A stretch of 64,000 nt of DNA, from contig NC_004722.1 in NCBI RefSeq assembly GCF_000007825.1, positions 5,244,001 through 5,308,000 of the forward strand. The letters are read 5' to 3'. How positions within the stretch are numbered: the stretch's first letter is position 1; the number at the start of each line of letters is the position of its first letter. Positions 1 through 8,525 of this stretch are shown one piece after another. This DNA is from Bacillus cereus ATCC 14579 (GTDB lineage: Bacteria; Bacillota; Bacilli; Bacillales; Bacillaceae_G). The notes below the pieces were generated by a model, which saw only the letters and a list, made by a program, of their open reading frames with translations, ran no database searches and was not told the origin of the DNA. The position numbers were made by a program, and so were the translations under genes.

Positions 1-96
1 CTTATATCTTAACGATTTAATTTCGCTATTCTTTGGCAAATTCCTTCCTATTCTTTCTTATTTTACCGTTTCCTATTTTGTTATGCTACCCTACGA

Positions 97-126
97 TTTC
101 ACCTTTCTAAAAAAATAAATTATAAT
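97..126 (+). promoter_or_regulatory. Putative sigma-A promoter of ywjG
   Basis: A perfect -10 hexamer TATAAT lies at 121-126. A weak -35 (TTTCAC, 97-102) sits 18 bases upstream. The ywjG start codon follows 35 bases after the -10. The -35 match is poor, so this rests mainly on the -10 and position. Nothing else is recognisable in bases 1-161. Confidence 0.4.
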
Positions 127-161
127 GAAAGCCGGCAAACACGTACGAAGGGAGTAACATT

Positions 162-686
162 ATGTTAAAAATTTTTTCAACTCAATTAAGTGGTTATTTC
201 TCCAGAGTTTCTCAAAAAGAAGAAATGAATATAGAAGATAGCGCTCGTTTACTTGCTCAAGCACTAGTTGGCGATGGTTTCATTTATTTACATGGTACAA
301 ATGAAATGGAGGGCGTTGTTGCCGAGGCACTATTCGGTGCTGAACCAATGAAGCAAGCAAAACGCTTATTTGAAAATGGTAAAGAAGCAGAAGTAACCTC
401 TGCGGATCGTGTACTTCTTATTAGCCGTTTTTCAACAGATGAAGCGGTTGTAGAAATTGCAAAAAAACTACAAGAAGAGGGACACTCTATTGTCGGCATT
501 TCTGCTCTTCAAGAAGGTACGGAATCACTCGAACGATATACAGACGTACATATTGATACAAAACTGTTAAAAGGTCTTATTCCAGACGATGAAGGTAATC
601 GCTACGGATTCCCAAGTTTAATAGTAGCCTTATTTGCTTATCACGGGATTAAATTTACAATCGATGAAATGTTAAATGAATATTAA
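162..686 (+). CDS. ywjG: YwjG, DUF2529 family protein
   Basis: A 174-residue cytoplasmic protein resembling B. subtilis YwjG (DUF2529), which is encoded between spo0F and pyrG. The fold appears to be a SIS-like alpha/beta protein: a helical N-terminus (about residues 1-35) precedes alternating hydrophobic strands such as DGFIYLHGT and DRVLLISRFS. No catalytic motif is evident and the function is unknown. The start is preceded by GGGAG. It converges on pyrG and shares a bidirectional terminator with it. The call rests on sequence style and on synteny with pyrG and rpoE. Confidence 0.8.
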   Translation: MLKIFSTQLSGYFSRVSQKEEMNIEDSARLLAQALVGDGFIYLHGTNEMEGVVAEALFGAEPMKQAKRLFENGKEAEVTSADRVLLISRFSTDEAVVEIAKKLQEEGHSIVGISALQEGTESLERYTDVHIDTKLLKGLIPDDEGNRYGFPSLIVALFAYHGIKFTIDEMLNEY

Positions 687-717
687 AAAAAGCGCCTTAT
701 TTCAGGCGCTTTTTTTA
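685..717. terminator. Bidirectional terminator between ywjG and pyrG
   Basis: AGCGCC (691-696) pairs with GGCGCT (705-710), flanked by A-tract and T-tract. It can end both the rightward ywjG and the leftward pyrG transcripts. Confidence 0.85.
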
Positions 718-2325
718 TTACTTGCTCTCTTTATTCGTAATAGAAGCTCTTACGAAGTCATGGAACAATGGTTGTGGACGGTTTGGACGAGAAACAAGTT
801 CTGGGTGGAACTGTGCTGCCACGAACCAAGGATGATCTTTTAATTCAATGATTTCAACTAGACGACCGTCTGGGCTTGTACCAGAGAATACAAATCCTTC
901 TTTTTCCATATCCGGACGGAACTGGTTGTTGAACTCATAACGATGACGATGACGTTCATATACAACCGGCTCATTATAAGCATTGTAAGCATTTGTTTCT
1001 TCAGCAAGCTTACATGGGTATAGACCAAGACGAAGTGTACCACCTAGGTCCTCTACATCTTTTTGTTCTGGTAATAAGTCGATGATTGCATATGGTGTGT
1101 CAGGGTTGATTTCAGAAGAGTTAGCACCTTCTAAACCTAATACATTACGTGCGAATTCGATTGATGCAAGTTGCATACCTAAGCAAATTCCTAAGAATGG
1201 AACTTTGTTTTCACGAGCATATTGAATCGCAACGATTTTACCTTCTACACCACGATCACCGAAGCCACCTGGTACAAGGATACCATCTGTATCGCCAACT
1301 AATTCTTTTACGTTTTCTGCTGTTACGTGCTCAGCATTTACCCATTTTACTTCTACATCTGTGTCGAATGAGTAACCAGCATGACGAAGTGCTTCTACAA
1401 CAGAAATATAAGCATCTTGAAGTTCTACATATTTACCAACAAGAGCGATTTTTGTTTTCTTAGAAAGATTACGCACTTTGTTAACTAGAGCAGTCCACTC
1501 TGTCATATCTGCAGCTGGATTGTCTAATTTTAAGTGGTCACAAACGATTTGGTCCATATTTTGTTCTTGAAGAGATAATGGAACCGCATATAAAGTATCT
1601 GCATCGCGAGCTTCGATAACTGCTTTTGTATCAATGTCACAGAATAATGCAAGCTTGTCTTTCATATCTTGAGAAACAGGCATTTCTGTACGAACAACGA
1701 TAATGTTTGGTTGAATTCCTAAGCTACGAAGTTCTTTAACACTATGTTGTGTTGGTTTTGTCTTCATTTCACCCGCTGCTTTTAAGTACGGGATTAACGT
1801 ACAGTGAATGTACATTACATTGTCACGACCGATGTCGCTCTTAATTTGACGGATTGCTTCTAAGAATGGTAGAGACTCGATGTCACCAACAGTTCCACCG
1901 ATTTCTGTAATAACAACATCCGCATTTGTTTCACGACCAGAACGATATACGCGTTCTTTAATTTCGTTAGTAATGTGAGGAATAACTTGAACTGTTCCTC
2001 CTAAATATTCACCGCGACGCTCTTTTTGAAGAACTGAAGAGTAAATTTTACCTGTTGTTACGTTGCTGTATTTGTTTAAGTTAATGTCGATAAAACGCTC
2101 ATAGTGACCAAGGTCTAAGTCAGTTTCTGCGCCATCATCTGTTACGAATACCTCACCGTGTTGATATGGGCTCATAGTCCCTGGGTCTACGTTAATGTAT
2201 GGATCAAACTTTTGAATCGTTACGTTTAAACCACGATTTTTTAAAAGTCTTCCAAGAGATGCTGCTGTAATACCTTTTCCTAAAGACGATACTACACCGC
2301 CTGTTACAAAAATATACTTAGTCAT
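718..2325 (-). CDS. pyrG: CTP synthase
   Basis: CTP synthase, 535 residues (usual length), converts UTP to CTP with ATP and glutamine. The N-terminal synthetase domain (about 1-270) begins with TKYIFVTGGVVSSLGKG, a P-loop-like nucleotide-binding segment. The C-terminal class I glutamine amidotransferase domain (about 300-535) contains the nucleophile cysteine in GICLGMQLA and the His-Glu pair in FHPELVSRP. It is read leftward after rpoE but from its own promoter (2551-2579) through a 218-base leader carrying an attenuator. This matches the CTP-sensing reiterative-transcription control known for B. subtilis pyrG. Confidence 0.97.
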   Translation of the reverse strand: MTKYIFVTGGVVSSLGKGITAASLGRLLKNRGLNVTIQKFDPYINVDPGTMSPYQHGEVFVTDDGAETDLDLGHYERFIDINLNKYSNVTTGKIYSSVLQKERRGEYLGGTVQVIPHITNEIKERVYRSGRETNADVVITEIGGTVGDIESLPFLEAIRQIKSDIGRDNVMYIHCTLIPYLKAAGEMKTKPTQHSVKELRSLGIQPNIIVVRTEMPVSQDMKDKLALFCDIDTKAVIEARDADTLYAVPLSLQEQNMDQIVCDHLKLDNPAADMTEWTALVNKVRNLSKKTKIALVGKYVELQDAYISVVEALRHAGYSFDTDVEVKWVNAEHVTAENVKELVGDTDGILVPGGFGDRGVEGKIVAIQYARENKVPFLGICLGMQLASIEFARNVLGLEGANSSEINPDTPYAIIDLLPEQKDVEDLGGTLRLGLYPCKLAEETNAYNAYNEPVVYERHRHRYEFNNQFRPDMEKEGFVFSGTSPDGRLVEIIELKDHPWFVAAQFHPELVSRPNRPQPLFHDFVRASITNKESK

Positions 2326-2430
2326 GAAAAAGCTCCCTTCTATTTTGCTGTTATATAATCACCGTTGCAAAGCGCAACGTATGTAGATAACACTGTATCC
2401 ATCTTATTGTTAGACTCTTTCTATTTTCTA

Positions 2431-2496
2431 AACAAAAAACAAAAAAGAAAATTGCTCCCCTCATCACAAAAAGTAATAAGTAGGGAGCAATTTTCT
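2431..2496 (-). terminator. pyrG leader attenuator (intrinsic terminator)
   Basis: A 14-bp perfect stem (2446-2459 with 2483-2496) is followed on the minus strand by a T-rich run (2431-2445), upstream of pyrG. The promoter-proximal strand of the stem contains GCTCCC, complementary to a G-rich 5' end made by reiterative G addition at the start site GGGCTC (2543-2538). Known mechanism in B. subtilis: low CTP causes poly-G addition, and the poly-G pairs with this C/U tract and prevents termination. Confidence 0.85.
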
Positions 2497-2537
2497 TTTA
2501 TATTTACACTTTAAAAGTATTATCGTCCTTTTTTAAA

Positions 2538-2579
2538 GAGCCCAAAAATGATTCTACATGGACGATAATGAAAAGTCAA
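2538..2579 (-). promoter_or_regulatory. pyrG promoter and GGGC-type start site
   Basis: On the minus strand, -35 TTGACT (2579-2574), a 17-base spacer and -10 TAGAAT (2556-2551) precede, by 7 bases, a start sequence GGGCTC (2543-2538). A GGGC start is the initiation sequence used for CTP-dependent reiterative transcription of pyrG in Gram-positive bacteria. The -35 begins just after the rpoE stop codon. Confidence 0.85.
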
Positions 2580-2582
2580 GAA

Positions 2583-3116
2583 CTACAGTTCTTCCTCTTC
2601 TTCTTCTTCAGTTTCGTCATACTCAAGTTCTTCTTCAGCGAAGTCGTCGTCATCTTCGTCTAAATCATCAAGATCGTCGTCATCTCCGTCTTCTTCTTCA
2701 AGAACCTTGTCCAAATCTTCTACATCATCATCTTCGTCTTCATTTACATCTGCATCGTCGAAGTCATCTTCATCTTCTTCAATGTAGTCGTCAAAACCGT
2801 CTTCTTCAACTTTACGTTTCTTCTTCGGTTTTGGTTGAGGCAAGATTTCTTCATCAATTTGCTCGTATGGGTACCAGCTGCGTAGCCCCCAACGATTTTC
2901 TCCTAAATTAATGAAACGTCCATCGATGTTTAAGTCTGTATAAAATTGTGCGATTTTCGCATTAACTTGCTCTTGAGATAGTCCCAGCACTTGAGCGATT
3001 TCTTGAACCAACTCGTTGAATGTCGTTGCTTGTTTTTTATCCCCTAAAACGCTATGTACAACTTCAATCATTGAACATTCTTTTAGCTCTTCTGGTGAAT
3101 ATTGCTTAAAATCCAC
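2583..3116 (-). CDS. rpoE: RNA polymerase delta subunit
   Basis: The delta subunit of RNA polymerase, 177 residues. The N-terminal HARE-HTH domain (about 1-90) binds core polymerase, followed by a basic stretch (PKPKKKRK) and an almost purely Asp/Glu C-terminal tail (about residues 105-177), the hallmark of this protein. Delta increases promoter selectivity and transcript release and helps respond to changes in initiating NTP levels. It lies immediately upstream of pyrG, the arrangement seen in B. subtilis. The acidic tail is low-complexity and may vary in length between strains. Confidence 0.95.
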   Translation of the reverse strand: MDFKQYSPEELKECSMIEVVHSVLGDKKQATTFNELVQEIAQVLGLSQEQVNAKIAQFYTDLNIDGRFINLGENRWGLRSWYPYEQIDEEILPQPKPKKKRKVEEDGFDDYIEEDEDDFDDADVNEDEDDDVEDLDKVLEEEDGDDDDLDDLDEDDDDFAEEELEYDETEEEEEEEL

Positions 3117-3270
3117 TTATGCGGCACTTCCTTTCATCAAATATAACCTTATATATAACGGCCTGCTTAAAAAAATCCATACTATTCATTATAAACAAAA
3201 GTCGCACAAATATGCTACAAAAAAAACGGGAAACTTTTATAGGGTAGTAAAATTATAATTTGTCTGTTCC

Positions 3271-3900
3271 TTATTTCGGAAGCATATGGGCCCCTTGCAA
3301 TACATACCTAATTTGCATTTCTGTATATTCTTCGAGCGTATACAGTTTTTGCAGCGCCCAGCGTCTAAATCCCCACATCTGTCCTTGTATAAAAATATTA
3401 TGGGCAAGAAGCTGTATTTCTTTTTTATTTAATGTAAATGTTCCATTTTCCGTACACTGTTCTAAAATATTCTCGAACATTCCTACCATTTGAAACTCCT
3501 TTTCTAATACATACGGAAGTGATTCTTTCGGTAAAAAGCGTACCTCTTGATACATTATCAATACTTCTTCCTGTAATTCATCCATCACTTTAAAGTAATT
3601 CGTTATTGCTATCTTTAAACTTTCTACACTCCCTTTTTCTGTACAAACTACTTCCTCTAATCTTTCTTTTACATGTTCATAAATACTATCACAAACTAAA
3701 TACAAAACATCATCTTTTGTACGAATGTACTCATAAAGTGTCCCTATACTAAATCCAGCCGCTTTTGCAATTTCTCTCGTTGTTGTACGCGGAAATCCTT
3801 TTTGTTTAAACAGTTGCACCGCACCTTTAATCATTTGCTCACGTCTTAACGCAACTAATTTTTCATCTTTCACCGATGCATGTACATTATGTTTAACCAT
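3271..3900 (-). CDS. TetR/AcrR-family regulator (FadR-like)
   Basis: TetR-family repressor, 209 residues from ATG at 3900; AGGTGA lies 5 bases upstream, so I prefer this over an in-frame GTG at 3909. The N-terminal helix-turn-helix (about residues 15-60) is typical: TTREIAKAAGFSIGTLYEYIRTKDD. The C-terminal helical domain would bind ligand. It is the last leftward gene after five beta-oxidation genes, separated from them by a terminator hairpin. By position it is the obvious candidate repressor of that operon, sensing acyl-CoA like B. subtilis FadR, and a FadR-box-like site overlaps the operon promoter. That link is inference. Confidence 0.8.
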   Translation of the reverse strand: MVKHNVHASVKDEKLVALRREQMIKGAVQLFKQKGFPRTTTREIAKAAGFSIGTLYEYIRTKDDVLYLVCDSIYEHVKERLEEVVCTEKGSVESLKIAITNYFKVMDELQEEVLIMYQEVRFLPKESLPYVLEKEFQMVGMFENILEQCTENGTFTLNKKEIQLLAHNIFIQGQMWGFRRWALQKLYTLEEYTEMQIRYVLQGAHMLPK

Positions 3901-3935
3901 TCCCTTCACCTCTCTCTATTATTTTTTGGAAGGAA

Positions 3936-3966
3936 AAAGCGTAGGAAAATACCTACGCTTTCGTTC
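3936..3966 (-). terminator. Terminator after the acyl-CoA dehydrogenase operon
   Basis: AAAGCGTAGG (3936-3945) pairs with CCTACGCTTT (3952-3961). On the minus strand the hairpin is followed by a T-rich stretch. It separates the beta-oxidation operon from the TetR gene. Confidence 0.65.
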
Positions 3967-5106
3967 CTACTTCGTTAACATACGAGAAATTACAAGCCTC
4001 TGAATCTCTTGTGTTCCTTCATATATTTGTGTAATTTTTGCATCTCGCATATAACGCTCTACTGGATAATCTTTCGTATAACCGTAACCACCAAATACTT
4101 GCACCGCTTCAGTCGTCACCCTCATCGCTGTATCTCCTGCAAATACTTTTGACATCGCTGACTCTTTTCCATACGGAAGCCCTTCTGATTCAAGCCAAGC
4201 CGCTTGATATGTTAAAAGGCGTGCCGCTTCTACATCTGTTGCCATATCCGCAAGTTTAAAGCCAATCCCTTGCTGCGCCGCAATTGGTTTTCCAAATTGA
4301 TGGCGCTCCCTTGCATATTCTACAGAAGCATCTAAAGCCCCTTGTGCAATACCAACAGCTTGCGCCGCAATACCGTTACGACCTCCATCTAATGTTTGCA
4401 TCGCAACTTTAAACCCTTGCCCCTCTTCTCCAAGTAGATTCTCTACAGGAATACGGCAATCTTCAAACATAATTTCAGTCGTTGGTGAAGAGCGAATCCC
4501 TAGCTTGCTCTCCTTCTTCCCAACTGAAAATCCCGGTGTATCACTTTCTACAATAAATGCACTCGTACCGCGCTGCTTTGATTCAGGATCAGTTAGCGCA
4601 AAAACAACGTAAATATCAGCAATACCGCCATTTGTAATGAAAATTTTTGATCCATTTAAAATATAATGGTCTCCATCTCTCTTTGCGATTGTCTTCATTC
4701 CACCAGCATCCGATCCAGATCCTGGCTCCGTTAAGCCGTATGCACCAATTTTCTTTCCTTCAGCCATCGGTCGTAAAAACTTTTGCTTTTGCTCTTCCGT
4801 CCCAAATTTAAAAATTGGCCATCCTGCAAGTGAAGTATGCGCGGACAGTGTTACGCCTGTTGAAGCACAAACGCGGGATAATTCTTCAATAGCGATTACG
4901 TACGCTAAGTAATCGCTTCCAATTCCACCGTACTCTTCAGGCCACGGAATACCGGTTAAACCAAGCTCTGCCATTTGATCAAATAATTCTCGATCAAATC
5001 GCTCTTCCTCATCACGCTCAGCTGCTGTTGGTGCCACTTCATTTTTAGCAAAATCTCGAACCATTTTTCTTATCATTTCATGTTCTTCTGATAGTTTAAA
5101 ATGCAT
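3967..5106 (-). CDS. acdA: Acyl-CoA dehydrogenase (AcdA-like)
   Basis: FAD-dependent acyl-CoA dehydrogenase, 379 residues, catalysing the first oxidation of beta-oxidation. Visible family signatures are AYGLTEPGSGSDAGG (FAD and substrate contact, about residue 120-135), FITNGGIADIYVVFA, GGRNGIAAQAVGIAQGA, and the C-terminal VFGGYGYTKDYPVERYMRD. The last leads to IYEGTQEIQ, where the first Glu is the catalytic base of short-chain type enzymes. GGGGAGACGGAG precedes the ATG. It sits 21 bases after a paralogous dehydrogenase. B. subtilis has acdA at the same place next to fadF, hence the symbol. Chain-length specificity is not deducible. Confidence 0.9.
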   Translation of the reverse strand: MHFKLSEEHEMIRKMVRDFAKNEVAPTAAERDEEERFDRELFDQMAELGLTGIPWPEEYGGIGSDYLAYVIAIEELSRVCASTGVTLSAHTSLAGWPIFKFGTEEQKQKFLRPMAEGKKIGAYGLTEPGSGSDAGGMKTIAKRDGDHYILNGSKIFITNGGIADIYVVFALTDPESKQRGTSAFIVESDTPGFSVGKKESKLGIRSSPTTEIMFEDCRIPVENLLGEEGQGFKVAMQTLDGGRNGIAAQAVGIAQGALDASVEYARERHQFGKPIAAQQGIGFKLADMATDVEAARLLTYQAAWLESEGLPYGKESAMSKVFAGDTAMRVTTEAVQVFGGYGYTKDYPVERYMRDAKITQIYEGTQEIQRLVISRMLTK

Positions 5107-5127
5107 CTCCGTCTCCCCCTCGCCCTT

Positions 5128-6258
5128 TTATAAAGCACGGCTAATAACAAGTTTCTGTATTTCACTTGTTCCTTCATATATTTGCGTGATTTTCGCATCA
5201 CGGAAAAATCGTTCTACTGGATAGTCTTTCGTATATCCGTAACCACCAAACACTTGCACCGCCTCAATCGCGACTTCAACCGCTGTCTTAGAAGCAAATA
5301 ATTTCGCAATAGATGCTTCTTTACCGCATGGTAATCCCTGTGCCATAAGAGATGCCGCTCTATATACGAGTAACCTTGCTGCTTCGACACTTGTTGCCAT
5401 ATCTGCAAGCTTGAAGCCAATCCCTTGCTGCGCCGCAATTGGCTTCCCGAATTGCTCTCTTTCTTTTGCATAATCAATTGCACAGCCAAGCGCCGCTTCA
5501 GCAATTCCTAACGCTTGCGCACCGATTCCAATTCGCCCAACATCTAAATTCGCCATTGCCACCTTAAATCCTTGTCCTTCTTCCCCAAGTAAATTCTCAG
5601 CTGGCACTTTCATATCTTCAAAAGTAAGTTGTACTGTACGAGAACCGAGAAGTCCCATCTTATGTTCATCTTTTCCAATGATTAAACCAGGTGTATCTTT
5701 CTCTACTATAAATGCAGAAATACCACTTTTTCCTGCCTCTGGATTTGTAGAAGCGAATACAATGTATGTACTTGCTTCACCACCATTTGTAATAAACACT
5801 TTCGATCCATTAATAATATAATGATCACCTTTTTTCACAGCTCTTGATTTCAAACTCCCTGCATCTGATCCTGCATTTGGCTCTGTTAAAGCAAATGCAC
5901 CTAAATATTCCCCAGTTGCAAGTTTAGAAACATATTTTTTCTTCTGTTCTTCTGTTCCGAAATATAAAATCGGATTCATTCCAACTGACGTATGTACAGC
6001 TAAAATTACACCAACTGTTGCACTTACCTTTGAGATTTCCTCAATTGCTAGAATGTAAGATATAAAGTCCATTTCTGCCCCACCGTATTTTGCAGGCGCT
6101 GGAATACCCATTAATCCAAGCTCACCCATCTTTTGCAAAATATCTTTCGGGAACACCCCTTGTTCCATACTAGGAACAAAGGGAGCTATTTCTTTCTGTG
6201 CAAAATCCCGAACCATTTTCCTCATCATTTGCTGATCTTCATTAAAACGAAAGTTCAT
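5128..6258 (-). CDS. Acyl-CoA dehydrogenase (second paralogue)
   Basis: A second acyl-CoA dehydrogenase, 376 residues from ATG 6258. GGAGGCGG lies 7 bases before it, better than the in-frame ATG five codons upstream. It shares all family blocks with its downstream neighbour: GAFALTEPNAGSDAGS, the FITNGGEAS segment, DVGRIGIGAQALGIAEAA, VFGGYGYTKDYPVERFFRD, and the catalytic Glu in IYEGTSEIQ. Two tandem copies suggest enzymes of different chain length or branching (butyryl- or short-branched-chain type), or a duplication. It resembles BCD/MmgC-type enzymes and lies next to hbd and thl, so a short-chain substrate is plausible. Confidence 0.9.
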   Translation of the reverse strand: MNFRFNEDQQMMRKMVRDFAQKEIAPFVPSMEQGVFPKDILQKMGELGLMGIPAPAKYGGAEMDFISYILAIEEISKVSATVGVILAVHTSVGMNPILYFGTEEQKKKYVSKLATGEYLGAFALTEPNAGSDAGSLKSRAVKKGDHYIINGSKVFITNGGEASTYIVFASTNPEAGKSGISAFIVEKDTPGLIIGKDEHKMGLLGSRTVQLTFEDMKVPAENLLGEEGQGFKVAMANLDVGRIGIGAQALGIAEAALGCAIDYAKEREQFGKPIAAQQGIGFKLADMATSVEAARLLVYRAASLMAQGLPCGKEASIAKLFASKTAVEVAIEAVQVFGGYGYTKDYPVERFFRDAKITQIYEGTSEIQKLVISRAL

Positions 6259-6331
6259 ATATTCCGCCTCCATTTGCTATATATCCTTTAAATAATTTGG
6301 TAAGACCACTATGTTGTAACAAAGGGGGCAT

Positions 6332-7184
6332 TTATTCGTAAACGTAGAATCCACGACCTGTTTTACGCCCCTAACCATCCTGCATTCACATACTTACGTA
6401 ATAACGGACATGGGCGATATTTACTATCTCCTAATCCTTCATGCAACACTTCCATAATGTATAAACACGTATCTAAACCGATAAAATCGGCGAGTGTCAA
6501 AGGCCCCATCGGATGGTTCATACCAAGCTTCATGACTTCATCAATTGCTTCTTTCGTCGCTACACCTTCATATAACGTATAAATTGCTTCGTTAATCATC
6601 GGTAGCAAAATACGATTTGATACAAAACCTGGGAAATCATTCACTTCAACTGGTACTTTCCCAATTTTTTTCGTAATATCTTCAATTGCTTCATATACCG
6701 CATCATCGGTAGCCAAACCACGAATAATCTCAACAAGCTTCATAACTGGAACTGGATTCATAAAGTGCATACCGATTACTTTTTCCGGACGCTTCGTTAC
6801 CGCTGCAATTTCTGTAATTGGCAGAGATGACGTATTCGTTGCTAAAATTGCGTGTTCTGGAGCAATTTCATCTAGTTTCGCAAAGATTTTCTTTTTAATA
6901 TCCATTTTCTCAACAGCTGCTTCAATAATAAGATCCGCTTCTTTCACACAATCTAAATCAAGCGTTACTGTAAGACGATTTAATGTGGCTTCCTTCTCTT
7001 CTTCCTTCATACGTCCTTTTTCTACTTGGCGTGCTAAGTTTTTCGTAATGATAGCCAATCCTCTATCTAATTGCTCTTGCTTTAAATCTTGTACCTTCAC
7101 GTCATATCCTGCCATTGCACATACTTGTGCAATTCCTGATCCCATTTGCCCTGCACCAATTACAACAATGTTTTGTACACCCAT
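6332..7184 (-). CDS. hbd: 3-hydroxybutyryl-CoA dehydrogenase, frameshifted near C-terminus
   Basis: NAD-dependent 3-hydroxyacyl-CoA dehydrogenase. The N-terminal Rossmann motif is GAGQMGSGIAQ; the catalytic His and Glu lie in GMHFMNPVPVMKLVEII; NRILLPMINEA and GMNHPMGPLTLADFIGLD are conserved C-terminal blocks. The continuous frame stops at 6363 after ...NAGWLGA. Removing one G from the run at 6368-6371 restores RKTGRGFYVYE and a stop at 6332, the conserved family ending, giving 283 residues. So this is either a one-base insertion error or a real loss of the last 11 residues. It lies 48 bases after thl and converts 3-hydroxyacyl-CoA to acetoacetyl-CoA-type products. Confidence 0.92.
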
Positions 7185-7232
7185 TTTTCTTCCCCCTTAA
7201 TTGTTAATAAATTTTATACCCTCGAACTTTAA

Positions 7233-8414
7233 TTAGTGAACTTCAATCATCACTGCGTCCCCTTGACCGCCACCGCTACAAATCGAAGCAATTCCAATTC
7301 CACCGCCGCGCTGCTTAAGTGCATGGATTAGTGTAACGATAATGCGCGCTCCGCTTGCTCCAATTGGATGTCCCATCGCTACCGCGCCGCCATTTACATT
7401 CAATTTTTCCGGATCAATTCCTGCGATTTCTGTACTTGCAATTGCTACCGCTGCAAAGGCTTCATTAATCTCGAATAAATCAATGTCTTCAATTGTCTTT
7501 CCTGTTTTTTCAAGCAATGCGTTAATTGCATAACCTGGAGTTCTTGGGAAATCTTTAGATTCCACTGCAATTGCTGTATGCGCCAAAATTGTCGCTAATG
7601 GCTTTCTTCCTTCTTGCTTCGCTCTGTCTTCGCTCATTAATACAAGTGCGGCACCACCATCGTTTAGTCCCGGCGCATTACCAGCTGTCACCGTCGCTGT
7701 CTTATCAAATACAGGTTTTAACTTTGCTAACTTTTCAATCGTTGTATCTTCACGTGGCGCCTCATCCTTTGCAACGACAATAGGATCGCCTTTTCTTTGC
7801 GGAATCGTTACTGGCACGATTTCCTCTTCAAAACGCCCTTCTTTATGCGCTGAAACCGCACGCTGATGGCTACGATATGCCCATTCATCTTGCGCTTCGC
7901 GAGAAATTCCATCTTCCTTTGCAACTTCTCCGCCATAAACGCCCATGTGTGTACCTGAAAATGCGCATGTTAAACCGTCAGCAACGTTTAAATCAATAAC
8001 TTCGTTGTTGCCCATTCTGTATCCCCATCTTGCTCCACGTAAAATGTAAGGACTGTTACTCATCGACTCCATACCGCCAGCTACAATCAGTGATTGATCG
8101 CCAGTACGAATAATCTGATCCGCTAACGTAACCGCACGAAGCCCTGATGCACAAACTTTATTCACTGTTTCCGTCTGCACTTCCCAAGGGATTCCAGCAG
8201 CCCTCGCAGCTTGGCGCGATGGAATTTGTCCCTGCCCACCTTGAATAACCGTTCCAAATATAACTTCTTCAACATCACTAGCCGCAACATTTGCTCTTTC
8301 AAGTGCTGCTTTAATTGCAATTCCTCCAAGTTCCGTCGCTTTTACATCCTTTAAAGATCCTCCAAATTTTCCAACTGGTGTTCTTGCAGCACTTAAAATA
8401 ACTGTTTTACTCAT
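7233..8414 (-). CDS. thl: Acetyl-CoA C-acetyltransferase (thiolase)
   Basis: Thiolase of 393 residues, cleaving or forming acetoacetyl-CoA. The nucleophile Cys is in VNKVCASGLRAV (about residue 88), the catalytic His in GGAVAMGHPIGASG, and the second Cys in CSGGGQGDA near the end. The start is set at ATG 8414 (MSKTVILSAARTPVGKFGG), preceded by GGGGGAAAG and matching family length; the frame is open a further 102 bases upstream but that stretch holds two palindromes. It is the second gene of the fatty-acid operon, 111 bases after fadF. Confidence 0.95.
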   Translation of the reverse strand: MSKTVILSAARTPVGKFGGSLKDVKATELGGIAIKAALERANVAASDVEEVIFGTVIQGGQGQIPSRQAARAAGIPWEVQTETVNKVCASGLRAVTLADQIIRTGDQSLIVAGGMESMSNSPYILRGARWGYRMGNNEVIDLNVADGLTCAFSGTHMGVYGGEVAKEDGISREAQDEWAYRSHQRAVSAHKEGRFEEEIVPVTIPQRKGDPIVVAKDEAPREDTTIEKLAKLKPVFDKTATVTAGNAPGLNDGGAALVLMSEDRAKQEGRKPLATILAHTAIAVESKDFPRTPGYAINALLEKTGKTIEDIDLFEINEAFAAVAIASTEIAGIDPEKLNVNGGAVAMGHPIGASGARIIVTLIHALKQRGGGIGIASICSGGGQGDAVMIEVH

Positions 8415-8442
8415 GTTTCTTTCCCCCATTTCATTTTTTAAC

Positions 8443-8460
8443 ACTGAGCGCTCGCTCGGT
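8443..8460. promoter_or_regulatory. TetR-type palindrome upstream of thl
   Basis: ACTGAGCGCTCGCTCGGT is an imperfect 18-base palindrome (14 of 18 positions symmetric) with the GAGCG/CGCTC half-sites common in TetR operators. It lies 29 bases before the thl start, in the fadF-thl gap. Its regulator is unknown; the TetR gene at 3271 is a candidate. Confidence 0.45.
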
Positions 8461-8476
8461 ATCCCTACGTTGAGAA

Positions 8477-8497
8477 GAGGTGCAATCATTGCACCTC
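8477..8497. repeat. Perfect 21-base palindrome in the fadF-thl gap
   Basis: GAGGTGCAAT and ATTGCACCTC are perfect inverted halves around a single central C. No T-run follows on the minus strand, so it is not a standard terminator. It could be an operator or an mRNA-processing or stabilising hairpin. Confidence 0.5.
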
Positions 8498-8525
8498 CTT
8501 CTAAAGTTGTATACATTCTTACAAA

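Noticed and set aside
2558..2911. Rightward frame over rpoE rich in Leu/His/Arg
   Set aside because: It is the antisense of the Asp/Glu-rich tail of RNA polymerase delta; composition reflects the repeat GAN codons and there is no ribosome site.
8415..8516. N-terminal extension of thiolase by 34 residues
   Set aside because: The extension covers two palindromes and has no family similarity; ATG 8414 has a good ribosome site and gives the normal 393 residues.
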